A stretch of DNA of 64,000 nt from Gudongella sp049310905. GTDB lineage: Bacteria; Bacillota; Clostridia; Tissierellales; Tissierellaceae. The notes under the pieces were generated by a model. It saw only the letters and a program-made list of their open reading frames with translations, did not search any database and was not told the DNA's origin. The stretch is taken from NCBI RefSeq assembly GCF_049310905.1, contig NZ_JBMEMN010000006.1:18651-82650 (forward strand), written 5' to 3'. The position numbers and the translations under genes were made by a program. Positions 34,829 to 42,451 of the stretch are shown here, in pieces (position 1 is the stretch's first letter; every line of letters starts with the position of its first letter).

Positions 34829-35203
34829 CTAACTAAAAAATTTGCCATATTTGCTCATTATTCTGAACTGGTTGATACTCTCAATTTTTAGCTTTATAAC
34901 TTCATTTGCATATGTTACCATTTTAATTGACTGGTCATTGTTCACAGCACCTATAAGAATTCCCTTGAATTTTTCTTTTGATTTTGTCATTATGCTTATC
35001 CCATCACCAGCTTTAAGCTTGGTCCCGTCAAGAAAGAATTCCTGCATATCAGTGTCTTCTATTTCATCCTGTGATATATATCTGTTATCAATAAAGATTA
35101 TATTGTTTTTCAAGTAATACTTTTCCTTGAGTACAACAAGTGTGTATCCCAGTATACCTGCAAAAAGCACAATTCCTAAAATTGCAATTAAAAACTCAAA
35201 CAT
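34829..35203 (-). CDS. Small membrane-anchored protein of unknown function
   Basis: 124 residues from the ATG at 35203, which has GGAGG 7 nt before it. One N-terminal membrane helix (MFEFLIAILGIVLFAGILGY) is followed by a soluble domain of about 95 residues with KAGDGISIMTKSKEKFKGIL, perhaps a beta-barrel-like fold. I do not recognise the family. It is the first gene of the HlyD-yggS-sepF-ylmG-ylmH-divIVA run, 12 nt ahead of the HlyD-like gene, so the two probably work together at the membrane. Confidence 0.75.
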   Translation of the reverse strand: MFEFLIAILGIVLFAGILGYTLVVLKEKYYLKNNIIFIDNRYISQDEIEDTDMQEFFLDGTKLKAGDGISIMTKSKEKFKGILIGAVNNDQSIKMVTYANEVIKLKIESINQFRIMSKYGKFFS

Positions 35204-35232
35204 GCACAATCCTCCAATCTATAATTAAACTC

Positions 35233-35261
35233 AGTATAACATAATTTTAGCTCTTTTTAAA
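35233..35261 (-). promoter_or_regulatory. Probable promoter of the division-gene cluster
   Basis: Minus strand TTTAAA (35261-35256), 17-nt spacer, TATACT (35238-35233). It lies 30 nt before the first gene of the cluster. Confidence 0.5.
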
Positions 35262-35265
35262 CAAC

Positions 35266-35294
35266 TTTACAAAATCAAATTTATCAGTTATAAT
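35266..35294 (+). promoter_or_regulatory. Promoter of tRNA-Pro
   Basis: TTTACA (35266-35271), 17-nt spacer, perfect TATAAT (35289-35294), 11 nt before the mature tRNA 5' end. Confidence 0.75.
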
Positions 35295-35305
35295 ACTGCT
35301 TGTGG

Positions 35306-35382
35306 CGGGGTGTAGCGCAGTTTGGTAGCGCACTAGTCTGGGGGACTAGGGGCCGTAGGTTCAAATCCTATCACTCCGACCA
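35306..35382 (+). tRNA. tRNA-Pro(GGG)
   Basis: 77 nt with CCA encoded. The 7-bp acceptor stem CGGGGTG/CACTCCG has one G-U pair. The D-arm is GCGC...GCGC, the anticodon arm CTAGT-CTGGGGG-ACTAG gives anticodon GGG (35340-35342), and the T-arm is GTAGG-TTCAAAT-CCTAT. It reads Pro CCC/CCU. It has its own promoter and terminator. Confidence 0.97.
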
Positions 35383-35389
35383 AAAATTT

Positions 35390-35427
35390 GAGCTGATAAT
35401 CCATTGGGATTACCAGCTCGTTTTTTT
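35390..35427. terminator. Terminator between tRNA-Pro and gpsA
   Basis: A 13-position stem with one A-C mismatch (35390-35402 with 35407-35419) and a 4-nt loop, followed by seven T residues on the plus strand and five U residues on the minus strand. It serves the tRNA and the convergent gpsA. Confidence 0.88.
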
Positions 35428-36438
35428 ATTTGTAGCAACAATTTCCATTTCGTGTTTTCTTGATCTGCCCATAAGTTTTCCTACAGATTCTCTTACATCA
35501 GCTTCTTTGTAAAGAACGTTGTAAATCTCTTTTGTAATTGGCATTTCAACTCCTATGTCTCCAGCCAATTCAAATGTTGACCTGGTTGTCTTGATTCCTT
35601 CAACTACCATTCCTATTTCTTCAATAGCTTCATTCAAGGAGTATCCTTTTCCTATAAGGATACCGGCTCTCCTGTTCCTGCTATGCATACTGGTACATGT
35701 TACTATCAGGTCCCCAATTCCCGAGAGTCCCGAAAATGTATCAGGATCAGCACCCAATGCCACTCCAAGCTTTGACATCTCATAAATCCCACGAGTCATC
35801 AAAGCTGCCTTTGTATTGTCCCCATAACCAAGGCCATCAGAAATACCAGCTCCAAGGGCGATTATATTCTTAAGTGCGCCACCGAGCTCCACGCCAATAA
35901 CATCTGGATTAGTGTATACTCTGAAAGTGGAACATGAGAATACATCCTGAATATGTTCAGCTACCTCTTTGTTTGTAGAAGCTGAAACAACTGTAGTTGG
36001 TATATCAAGTGCTACCTCTTCTGCGTGCGAAGGACCTGATAAAGCAACAAATCTATTGTCAGGAAAGTATTCATAAACAATCTCTGAAATTCTCTTCTTT
36101 GAGCTGTTTTCAATTCCCTTTGCCACATTAACTATGATTTGTTCACTTGTTATTTTACCCTGTAAATCTTGCAGTAGTTCCCTTACACTATGTGTTGGGA
36201 CTGCAAGCACGATTATGCTGCTATCATCTATTATTCTACTCAAATCTGAGTTAATTCTTAGGGTATCTGGAAGTATTATGTCAGAAAGGTACTTGCTATT
36301 TAATCTCTTTTTAATCATAGTTTCTGACTGTTGCTCAGATCTGACCCATATTCCAGTATCTATCCCATTTTTTGAGAGCAGAACCGACAAGGCGGTTCCC
36401 CAACTGCCACCACCTAGAACTGCTACTTTGGTTTTCAA
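35410..36438 (-). CDS. gpsA: Glycerol-3-phosphate dehydrogenase (NAD(P)+)
   Basis: Makes sn-glycerol-3-phosphate from dihydroxyacetone phosphate for phospholipid synthesis; feeds PlsY. 342 residues with the dinucleotide motif VAVLGGGSWGTALS, the family segments ALSGPSHAEEVA, ELGGALKNIIALGAGISDGLG with the catalytic Lys, and the substrate-binding SRNRRAG-like region. I prefer the TTG at 36438, with AGGTG 6 nt before it; a GTG at 36447 overlapping the plsY stop as GTGA would add three residues and is the alternative. Confidence 0.96.
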   Translation of the reverse strand: MKTKVAVLGGGSWGTALSVLLSKNGIDTGIWVRSEQQSETMIKKRLNSKYLSDIILPDTLRINSDLSRIIDDSSIIVLAVPTHSVRELLQDLQGKITSEQIIVNVAKGIENSSKKRISEIVYEYFPDNRFVALSGPSHAEEVALDIPTTVVSASTNKEVAEHIQDVFSCSTFRVYTNPDVIGVELGGALKNIIALGAGISDGLGYGDNTKAALMTRGIYEMSKLGVALGADPDTFSGLSGIGDLIVTCTSMHSRNRRAGILIGKGYSLNEAIEEIGMVVEGIKTTRSTFELAGDIGVEMPITKEIYNVLYKEADVRESVGKLMGRSRKHEMEIVATNKKTSW

Positions 36439-36443
36439 TAGAA

Positions 36444-37031
36444 TCACCTGCCTATTTTATTCTCATTTCCTTTAATTAAACGTTTAATGTTTTCCTTATG
36501 TCTGTAATAACCAAGTATCATTAATGAAAATGTTAAAACAGATGTATTAATTCCTCCACCAGATAATCCAGTAAATGTCAGTAGAAAAAGAACAGTAAGA
36601 AACACAAGGGAACCTAGCGAAACGTATTTACTGATTACCGCTGTTGCAATTCCAACAATTACACTTATAAGGGTAATTGGAAATTGTATTATGGCCATAG
36701 CGCCAATGGTAGTAGCTATTCCCTTTCCACCCTTGAATTTGAAAAATATTGGCCAATTGTGACCAACAACAGTAAAAAACGCGGCAATGATACCACCGTT
36801 ATAGCCACCCAGTCCAAGACCGATTAAAACAGCTATTACTCCTTTGGCAAAATCCATGAGAAAAGTAAGTACCCCTAGCTTCTTACCCATTATGCGCAAT
36901 GCATTTGTTGCTCCTGCATTTCCACTACCATGATTTCTGATATCAATTTTTTTGAATGCTTTTCCAACAATATAAGCTGATGAAAAGCTTCCTATCAGGT
37001 ATGAAAGAGCAGGTACCAATAGCATTTCCAT
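36444..37031 (-). CDS. plsY: Glycerol-3-phosphate acyltransferase PlsY
   Basis: Membrane enzyme that transfers acyl groups from acyl-phosphate (made by PlsX, left edge of this window) to glycerol-3-phosphate. 195 residues with several membrane helices and the three conserved loops: GSGNAGATNALR, FKGGKGIATTIG, and HKENIKRLIKGNE near the C-terminus. The der-plsY-gpsA order is conserved in Firmicutes, bringing substrate and acceptor synthesis together. Confidence 0.97.
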   Translation of the reverse strand: MEMLLVPALSYLIGSFSSAYIVGKAFKKIDIRNHGSGNAGATNALRIMGKKLGVLTFLMDFAKGVIAVLIGLGLGGYNGGIIAAFFTVVGHNWPIFFKFKGGKGIATTIGAMAIIQFPITLISVIVGIATAVISKYVSLGSLVFLTVLFLLTFTGLSGGGINTSVLTFSLMILGYYRHKENIKRLIKGNENKIGR

Positions 37032-37033
37032 AT

Positions 37034-38350
37034 CTATTCTCCCTTTTCTCTCAGTTCAAACTTGATTGGTGTGCCCATAAATCCAAAGTGATTCCTTATC
37101 TGATTCTCAAGGTATCTAACATAAGAAAAATGCATCAGGTCCTTGGAATTTACAAATATAACAAATCTCGGTGGCCTTACGGATACCTGCGTACCATAGT
37201 AAATTTTAGCTCTTTTACCTTTATCAGATGGCGGTTGGTTAATTAATACCGCCTGATTTAGTATGTCGTTAAAAACGCCAGTACTTATTCTCATATTATA
37301 ATTATTATTAACCATATTAATAGTTTCTAGTAGTTTATCCACTCTTTGGCCAGTTTTTGCTGAAATGAACAATATAGGTGCATAATTTAGAAAACCAAAA
37401 GTTTCTCTCAAATCTTTTTCAAATTTTAGATAAGTCTTATCGTTCTTATCTACTATGTCCCACTTGTTTACTGCTAAGATAATAGCTTTACCGTTATCAT
37501 GGGCATAGCCTGCTATTTTAGTATCCTGCTCAGTTGGACCCATTGTTCCATCTATTATCACAACACATATATCTGATCTGTCTATTGCAGTCAAAGTTCT
37601 CACAACAGAATATCTTTCAACTTTTTCAGAAATGTACCTTTTCCTTCTTAATCCTGCAGTATCTACGAATACATAATCATTCTCACCCACTGTAAAGTGA
37701 CTATCGATTGAGTCACGTGTAGTGCCCGGAATGTCCGTTACAATAACCCTCTCTTCTCCCAATATATGATTTATCAAAGATGATTTTCCTGCATTTGGTC
37801 TTCCAATAAATGCCACTCTTATTGTATCTTCATTAGCTTCAGTGTCTTTTTCTTCTGGGAAATATTTTACCAACTCATCCAGGAGATCACCAAGTCCAAG
37901 TGACTGTTCCGAAGAAATAATCATAGGCTCGCCTAGCCCCAATTCATAAAATTCATAAATCTCATCAGGTGTCTTTCTAGTGTCAATCTTATTAGCTGCC
38001 AAAACAACATTTTTCCCTGATCTTCGTAGTAAATCTCCAATTTCTCTATCTGTCGTTGTCAGTCCATCTATACCATCCACTACAAAAAGTATTACATCAG
38101 CTGTATCAATGGCTATATCTGCTTGTTTTCTTATGTTTGACATTACAATATCTTCATTCTCAGGCTCAAGTCCTCCAGTATCTATTATTGTGAAATACTG
38201 ACCCAGCCATTCTGCTTCTGCATAAATTCTGTCCCTGGTTACTCCAGGTGTATCTTCTGTAATTGCAATCCTCCTGCCTGCAAATTTGTTAAATAATGTT
38301 GATTTACCAACATTTGGACGACCTACTATACATACAATCGGTCTACTCAC
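37034..38350 (-). CDS. der: Ribosome biogenesis GTPase Der (EngA)
   Basis: 50S assembly GTPase with two GTPase domains in one chain. 438 residues: P-loops GRPNVGKSTLFN (about residue 8) and GRPNAGKSSLIN (about 182), switch motifs DTGGLEP and DTAGLRR, specificity motifs NKID and NKWD, and a C-terminal KH-like domain (RPPRFVIFVN). It overlaps the DUF512 gene by 4 nt. Confidence 0.98.
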   Translation of the reverse strand: MSRPIVCIVGRPNVGKSTLFNKFAGRRIAITEDTPGVTRDRIYAEAEWLGQYFTIIDTGGLEPENEDIVMSNIRKQADIAIDTADVILFVVDGIDGLTTTDREIGDLLRRSGKNVVLAANKIDTRKTPDEIYEFYELGLGEPMIISSEQSLGLGDLLDELVKYFPEEKDTEANEDTIRVAFIGRPNAGKSSLINHILGEERVIVTDIPGTTRDSIDSHFTVGENDYVFVDTAGLRRKRYISEKVERYSVVRTLTAIDRSDICVVIIDGTMGPTEQDTKIAGYAHDNGKAIILAVNKWDIVDKNDKTYLKFEKDLRETFGFLNYAPILFISAKTGQRVDKLLETINMVNNNYNMRISTGVFNDILNQAVLINQPPSDKGKRAKIYYGTQVSVRPPRFVIFVNSKDLMHFSYVRYLENQIRNHFGFMGTPIKFELREKGE

Positions 38351-39684
38351 GACCTCACCCCTGTCTCAATTAAATTAATTAATTCTAATCCATCCACTCT
38401 GGATGGCACGATTTCTATTCCTAATTTTTCTATTGCTTCCTCCAATGTAATATTATCCAGAAAAATTTCCTCGTCTTTTTTCAGCATTGATCTGGGTATA
38501 ATTACTTTGTCAAATCCTTTAAACTTATTTGTCTGTTCCACAAGGTCCTTTCCTGTAACAAGTCCAGATACAGTTATAGTTTCACCAAAAAAATAATTTT
38601 TGATTGGAACCACTTCAATAATGAGATTACTATACTTTTCCATTATCATCCTTGCTATCTCCTTCATAAAACCAAATGCCAATGTTCCAGTAGCGAATAT
38701 TAGCTTTTGTTTAGATTCAGAATATGATGATTTTTCAAGAGCTTCTTCAATCTCTGTTTTGAATGACCTCAACAATCCTACCCCGTTTTCATATTGTGGA
38801 AATCCTTCATACTCATCGTACTCAGGAAGTTTATTACCGGAAACAACATAGAATTCATCTGATGCAAATATATATCTGGTATTCAATTTTTCAATGTAGT
38901 GTTTTTGCATCAGTTCAACATCTTTCACTACGCTGTGTGACGTCTTATTGCTGTAAATATCTAGATTATCCAAACCTTGCCTGTACTTTGTAATACCAAC
39001 CGGAACAACTGCCACAGAGTTAATTGAAGGATACAAAGTTGAAAGATCACTGATTGTTCTTTTCAACTCCTCCCCGTCATTTATGCCGGGAACTAGTACT
39101 ATCTGGCAATTCATTTCAATATTCACTTCGTGAAATCTCTTGAGTATGTCAAATATTTTGCCAGCATTCTTGTTTCTGAGCATTTTCACTCTCAGTTCTG
39201 GGTTAGTCGTATGCACTGAGACATTTATTGGACTCAATCTATAGTCAATAATCCTTTGTATTTCATCCTCTCCCATATTTGTAAGAGTTATGAAATTACC
39301 CTGTAAAAATGAAAGTCTTGAGTCATCATCCTTAAAATACAGTGTATCTCTCATATTTGGCGGCAGTTGGTCAATGAAACAGAACATGCATTTATTATTA
39401 CATGTCTTTGCCCTGTCTATCAATGGATTGGTGAAAATTATACCCAAATCATCGCCGGGATCTTTTTCTATTTCAAACTCCCAAATTTCTCCATCGGGTT
39501 TTTCGATTTCCACCATAAGGTATTCATCTGCCATCATGTATTTGTAGTCGATAACATCCTTAATTATTCTGTTGTTAATACTTAACAGGACATCCCCAGG
39601 ATTCACATCCAGCTCATCGGCTATACTACCCAATTCCACATCTTCAATGATGTTGCGGGATTCTTTGATATTTGTTATTTCCAT
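38347..39684 (-). CDS. DUF512 radical-SAM-like protein with PDZ domain
   Basis: 445 residues. An N-terminal PDZ-like domain (SIADELDVNPGDVLLSINNRII, about 15-60), a cysteine motif CNNKCMFCFIDQLP of the CxxxCxxC type (radical SAM-like 4Fe-4S site), and the DUF512 C-terminal half with IFATGTLAFGFMKEI. This clostridial family lies beside der in many genomes and its function is unknown; a link to ribosome or membrane biogenesis is only inferred from place. The start is the ATG at 39684, behind AGGTGG. Confidence 0.9.
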   Translation of the reverse strand: MEITNIKESRNIIEDVELGSIADELDVNPGDVLLSINNRIIKDVIDYKYMMADEYLMVEIEKPDGEIWEFEIEKDPGDDLGIIFTNPLIDRAKTCNNKCMFCFIDQLPPNMRDTLYFKDDDSRLSFLQGNFITLTNMGEDEIQRIIDYRLSPINVSVHTTNPELRVKMLRNKNAGKIFDILKRFHEVNIEMNCQIVLVPGINDGEELKRTISDLSTLYPSINSVAVVPVGITKYRQGLDNLDIYSNKTSHSVVKDVELMQKHYIEKLNTRYIFASDEFYVVSGNKLPEYDEYEGFPQYENGVGLLRSFKTEIEEALEKSSYSESKQKLIFATGTLAFGFMKEIARMIMEKYSNLIIEVVPIKNYFFGETITVSGLVTGKDLVEQTNKFKGFDKVIIPRSMLKKDEEIFLDNITLEEAIEKLGIEIVPSRVDGLELINLIETGVRS

Positions 39685-39712
39685 AATAAACCACCTGTCT
39701 AAAAGCATTAGT

Positions 39713-39738
39713 TAAGCCTACAGCTAGCTGTAGGCTTA
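39713..39738. repeat. 26-nt perfect palindrome between glyA and the DUF512 gene
   Basis: 13-bp arms with no unpaired centre: TAAGCCTACAGCT followed by its exact reverse complement. It lies 12 nt after the glyA stop on the minus strand. There is no real U-tract on either side, so it may be a weak terminator, an RNA-processing/stability hairpin or a protein-binding site. Confidence 0.75.
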
Positions 39739-39749
39739 TTATCACTGAA

Positions 39750-40979
39750 TTAATAAAGCGGAAATCTGTCACAAAGATCATATGTTCTTTGCTTAACAGC
39801 TTCCTTATCACTATCAGATTCCAGAGCCATAGATATTAGCTCTGCAATTTCCTTCATCTCAGCTTCTTTCATACCCCTTGTTGTCATCGCTGCGGTTCCT
39901 ATTCTAACACCACTTGTAACGAATGGACTTTCAGGGTCGTTTGGTATTGTGTTTTTATTTGTAGCAATACCCACATCGTTAAGCATAGCTTCTGCATCTT
40001 TACCTGTCAAGCCTTTATTTCTGACATCCATTAAGATCAGATGGTTATCAGTACCTCCTGATACAAGTCTAAAACCTAACTCCATTAGATAATCTGCAAG
40101 AGCTTTAGTGTTGTCGACTATTTGTTTTTGATATCCCTTGAAATCATCCTGTAATGCTTCTCCAAAAGCAACAGCCTTTGCAGCAATTACATGCATAAGT
40201 GGTCCACCCTGAATGCCTGGGAAGATTGCCTTGTCAATAGCCTTTGCATATTCTGCCTTGCAAAGGATAGCTCCTCCTCTTGGACCCCTTAGAGTCTTAT
40301 GAGTTGTTGTAGTAACAAAGTCGGCATAAGGAACAGGATTCTGATGTAAACCAGCAGCAATCAAGCCTGCTATATGCGCCATGTCTACCATAAGATATGC
40401 ATCAACCTCGTCAGCGATTTCCTTGAATTTACTGAAATCTATCTCTCTAGGATATGCACTCGCACCAGCTACTATCATTTTAGGTTTTTCTTTCAGCGCT
40501 ATTCTTCTGACTTCATCATAATCTATTGTTTCAGTTTCAGAGTCAACTCCGTAATCTACAAAATTATAGTAAGATCCTGAAATATTAACAGGACTTCCAT
40601 GGGTAAGGTGTCCACCTTGTGACAATTTCATTCCAAGTACCTTGTCTCCAGGTTTTAAAAATGCAAAATAAACACCAAGATTGGCATTTGAACCTGAATG
40701 TGGTTGTACGTTCGCATGTTCAGCTCCAAATAACTCCTTAAGTCTTTCGATTGCAAGGACTTCCGCCTTGTCAACTATTTCACAGCCTCCATAATATCTT
40801 TTACCAGGATAGCCTTCAGCATATTTATTTGTCAGCTGACTTCCCATTGCTTCCATCACTGCTTCAGATACAAAGTTTTCTGATGCAATTAACTCAATAT
40901 GCTTATTTTGTCGATCAATTTCTTCCTGTACAATCCTCATAATTTCTGGGTCTGTTTCTTTAAGATTACTAAAATTCAT
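39750..40979 (-). CDS. glyA: Serine hydroxymethyltransferase
   Basis: PLP enzyme converting serine and THF to glycine and 5,10-methylene-THF, the main one-carbon source. 409 residues with LIASENFVSEAVMEAMGS, YAEGYPGKRYYGGCE, SGSNANLGVYFA, DMAHIAGLIAAGLH, the PLP-Lys motif TTTHKTLRGPRGG and AMTTRGM. AGGAG lies before the ATG at 40979. It is separated from the csoR-like gene by 67 nt. Confidence 0.98.
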   Translation of the reverse strand: MNFSNLKETDPEIMRIVQEEIDRQNKHIELIASENFVSEAVMEAMGSQLTNKYAEGYPGKRYYGGCEIVDKAEVLAIERLKELFGAEHANVQPHSGSNANLGVYFAFLKPGDKVLGMKLSQGGHLTHGSPVNISGSYYNFVDYGVDSETETIDYDEVRRIALKEKPKMIVAGASAYPREIDFSKFKEIADEVDAYLMVDMAHIAGLIAAGLHQNPVPYADFVTTTTHKTLRGPRGGAILCKAEYAKAIDKAIFPGIQGGPLMHVIAAKAVAFGEALQDDFKGYQKQIVDNTKALADYLMELGFRLVSGGTDNHLILMDVRNKGLTGKDAEAMLNDVGIATNKNTIPNDPESPFVTSGVRIGTAAMTTRGMKEAEMKEIAELISMALESDSDKEAVKQRTYDLCDRFPLY

Positions 40980-41046
40980 ATCCCGACTCCTTTCAATTAA
41001 TTCTGATTTTATACTCTTTTAATACAGTTTTGGATGAAATAACGGT

Positions 41047-41301
41047 CTATTTGGTGTATTTCAGCATAATCTCTATCAGTTTGTCAAGATCTTCCTCAGA
41101 ACCATCTGGTGCTTCGAGTATGCAATTCTTCATATAATTCTCAAGAATTATTCCTCCCACATTGTTAAGAGCACTTCTTGAAGCTGAAATCTGAACCAAT
41201 ATATCTCCACAGAACTTGTCCTCATCCACCATTTTCTGTATACCCTTTATTTGTCCTTCTACTCTTCTTAACCTTACAATTATTGCTTCCTTGTCTGCCA
41301 A
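41047..41301 (-). CDS. CsoR/CstR-family transcriptional repressor with a Cys31/Cys60 pair
   Basis: Small all-helical repressor of the CsoR/RcnR/FrmR/CstR family. I start at the TTG at 41301 (84 residues), with AAGGAGG 7 nt before it. Family features: RLRRVEGQIKGIQKMV and DILVQISASRSALNNVG. The sensing residues in this numbering are Cys31 (KFCGDIL), Tyr56 and Cys60 (NYMKNCI). Copper CsoR proteins have Cys-His-Cys at these places; loss of the His while keeping both Cys is the pattern of CstR, which senses persulfide, and the numbers 31 and 60 are those of S. aureus CstR. Its target is probably the local rseC-like gene or itself, but no operator is clear. Confidence 0.88.
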   Translation of the reverse strand: MADKEAIIVRLRRVEGQIKGIQKMVDEDKFCGDILVQISASRSALNNVGGIILENYMKNCILEAPDGSEEDLDKLIEIMLKYTK

Positions 41302-41313
41302 AACCACCCCTCC

Positions 41314-41736
41314 TTATAGTTTTCTTGTCATGACGATAATATTCTCATCTTTTTTCGCAAAAACCTTGTCAATTATCCTTACAACCAGAAATGATATTGC
41401 AAGGAATACTATCCCCATTCCAAATATCATAAGCTCATGATTTGCAGTCTCTATTCCTTTGAACAAGCTGTTACCAACTACTATTCCCAATATCAAAAAT
41501 GCAAAGGGAATCATATAAATTATTGTTACATACTTCATGATGTTTTTCTGAATTGCTTGCAACTCCACAAAATCACCAGGTTTAGCATCTATATTGTTTT
41601 TTACAGTTACATAGTGAGGCTTTACTTCGCAAGAACTTGCGCAGGAATTACAACTTCCTCATCCTGACGCTCTCTTGACTTCAAGTTGAACCTTTTGTTC
41701 ATCTACCTTTTTTATAACAAATCCTATTTGATCCAC
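41314..41736 (-). CDS. rseC: RseC/MucC-family (SoxR-reducing) membrane protein with in-frame UGA, candidate selenoprotein
   Basis: 140-residue RseC-family protein, an inner-membrane redox-type protein related to parts of electron-transport/SoxR-reducing systems. From a GTG at 41736 (AGGAGG 9 nt before it) the frame is open to 41314 except for one UGA at 41661-41659 (codon 26). The local sequence is RASG-UGA-GSCNSCASSCE; homologues have a Cys in this place (SACGxCxxC), so the UGA replaces the family's first conserved cysteine. Then follow a short beta segment (VKPHYVTVKNNIDAKPGD) and two membrane helices (about 70-90 and 100-122). The frame after the UGA continues in register for 31 codons to the fragment a normal caller would report (GTG at 41568). 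A hairpin with SECIS features follows the UGA. Alternative: a nonsense mutation or sequencing error. It begins immediately after tcdA. Confidence 0.82.
41625..41644 (-). promoter_or_regulatory. Candidate SECIS-like hairpin for the rseC UGA
   Basis: On the minus strand CTGCGCAA-GTTC-TTGCGAAG folds as a CGCAA/TTGCG stem, extended by CT/AG below one G-A mismatch. The apical loop is GTTC with G first. The stem begins 14 nt, and the loop 22 nt, after the UGA, within the spacing seen for bacterial SECIS elements. Confidence 0.6.
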
Positions 41737-41737
41737 T

Positions 41738-42451
41738 TTAAATCTCCTCCTGTCCAGCTAAATACTTTATTACTTCTGATGCAATTATCAATCCTACAAC
41801 GGGAGGTACAAAACCGATGCTGCCTGGAATAGCCTTTCGTCTATTGGTATCGCCAAGATTAATCTTCATAGGCTCTTCCTCTGAATAGACAACTTTGAGT
41901 GATTCTACGCCTCTTTTCCTAAGTTCCTGACGCATTACCCTGGCCAAAGGACAAATTTTAGTGCTGTAAATATCTTTGACCCGAAAGCCAGTTGGATCCA
42001 GTTTGTTTCCTGCTCCCATTGAGCTTATAATTGGTATTCCCATTGAAGATGCTGTTGTAATAAGATCAATCTTTGATGAAACCATGTCAATAGCATCAAC
42101 AATATAATCGTAGTCTTTTGACAACAAATTTTCCTTAGTCTCAATACCATATCTTTCATTGAATATAACAATCTCCAAATCGGGATTTATATCCAACAAT
42201 CGCTCCTTCATTGCTTGAACCTTTGGCAATCCTATTGTGCTGGTTGTTGCATGAACCTGACGATTTATGTTGGTTATATCTATTATATCATAATCAACAA
42301 GAATTAGCCTACCAATTCCTGTTCTAGCAAGTGTTTCCACTGCATATGATCCAACACCTCCGATTCCAAACACTGCAACCGTTGATTTTTCGAGTCTTTT
42401 CATAGCATCATCTCCCAGCAAATACTGGGAGCGTTCAAATCTCTTATTCAT
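41738..42451 (-). CDS. tcdA: tRNA threonylcarbamoyladenosine dehydratase TcdA (CsdL)
   Basis: E1-like enzyme that cyclises t6A37 to ct6A in tRNAs for ANN codons, using ATP. 237 residues with the nucleotide site VAVFGIGGVGSYAVETLAR, DYDIIDITNINRQ, VDAIDMVSSKIDL and the MGAGNKLDPT segment that is typical of TcdA. It overlaps aspS by 8 nt and is followed at once by the rseC-like gene. Confidence 0.94.
   Translation of the reverse strand: MNKRFERSQYLLGDDAMKRLEKSTVAVFGIGGVGSYAVETLARTGIGRLILVDYDIIDITNINRQVHATTSTIGLPKVQAMKERLLDINPDLEIVIFNERYGIETKENLLSKDYDYIVDAIDMVSSKIDLITTASSMGIPIISSMGAGNKLDPTGFRVKDIYSTKICPLARVMRQELRKRGVESLKVVYSEEEPMKINLGDTNRRKAIPGSIGFVPPVVGLIIASEVIKYLAGQEEI

Noticed and set aside
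41314..41568. 84-residue membrane protein starting at 41568
   Set aside because: It is the C-terminal part of the RseC-family gene after the in-frame UGA; it has no ribosome site of its own and lacks the Cys domain.
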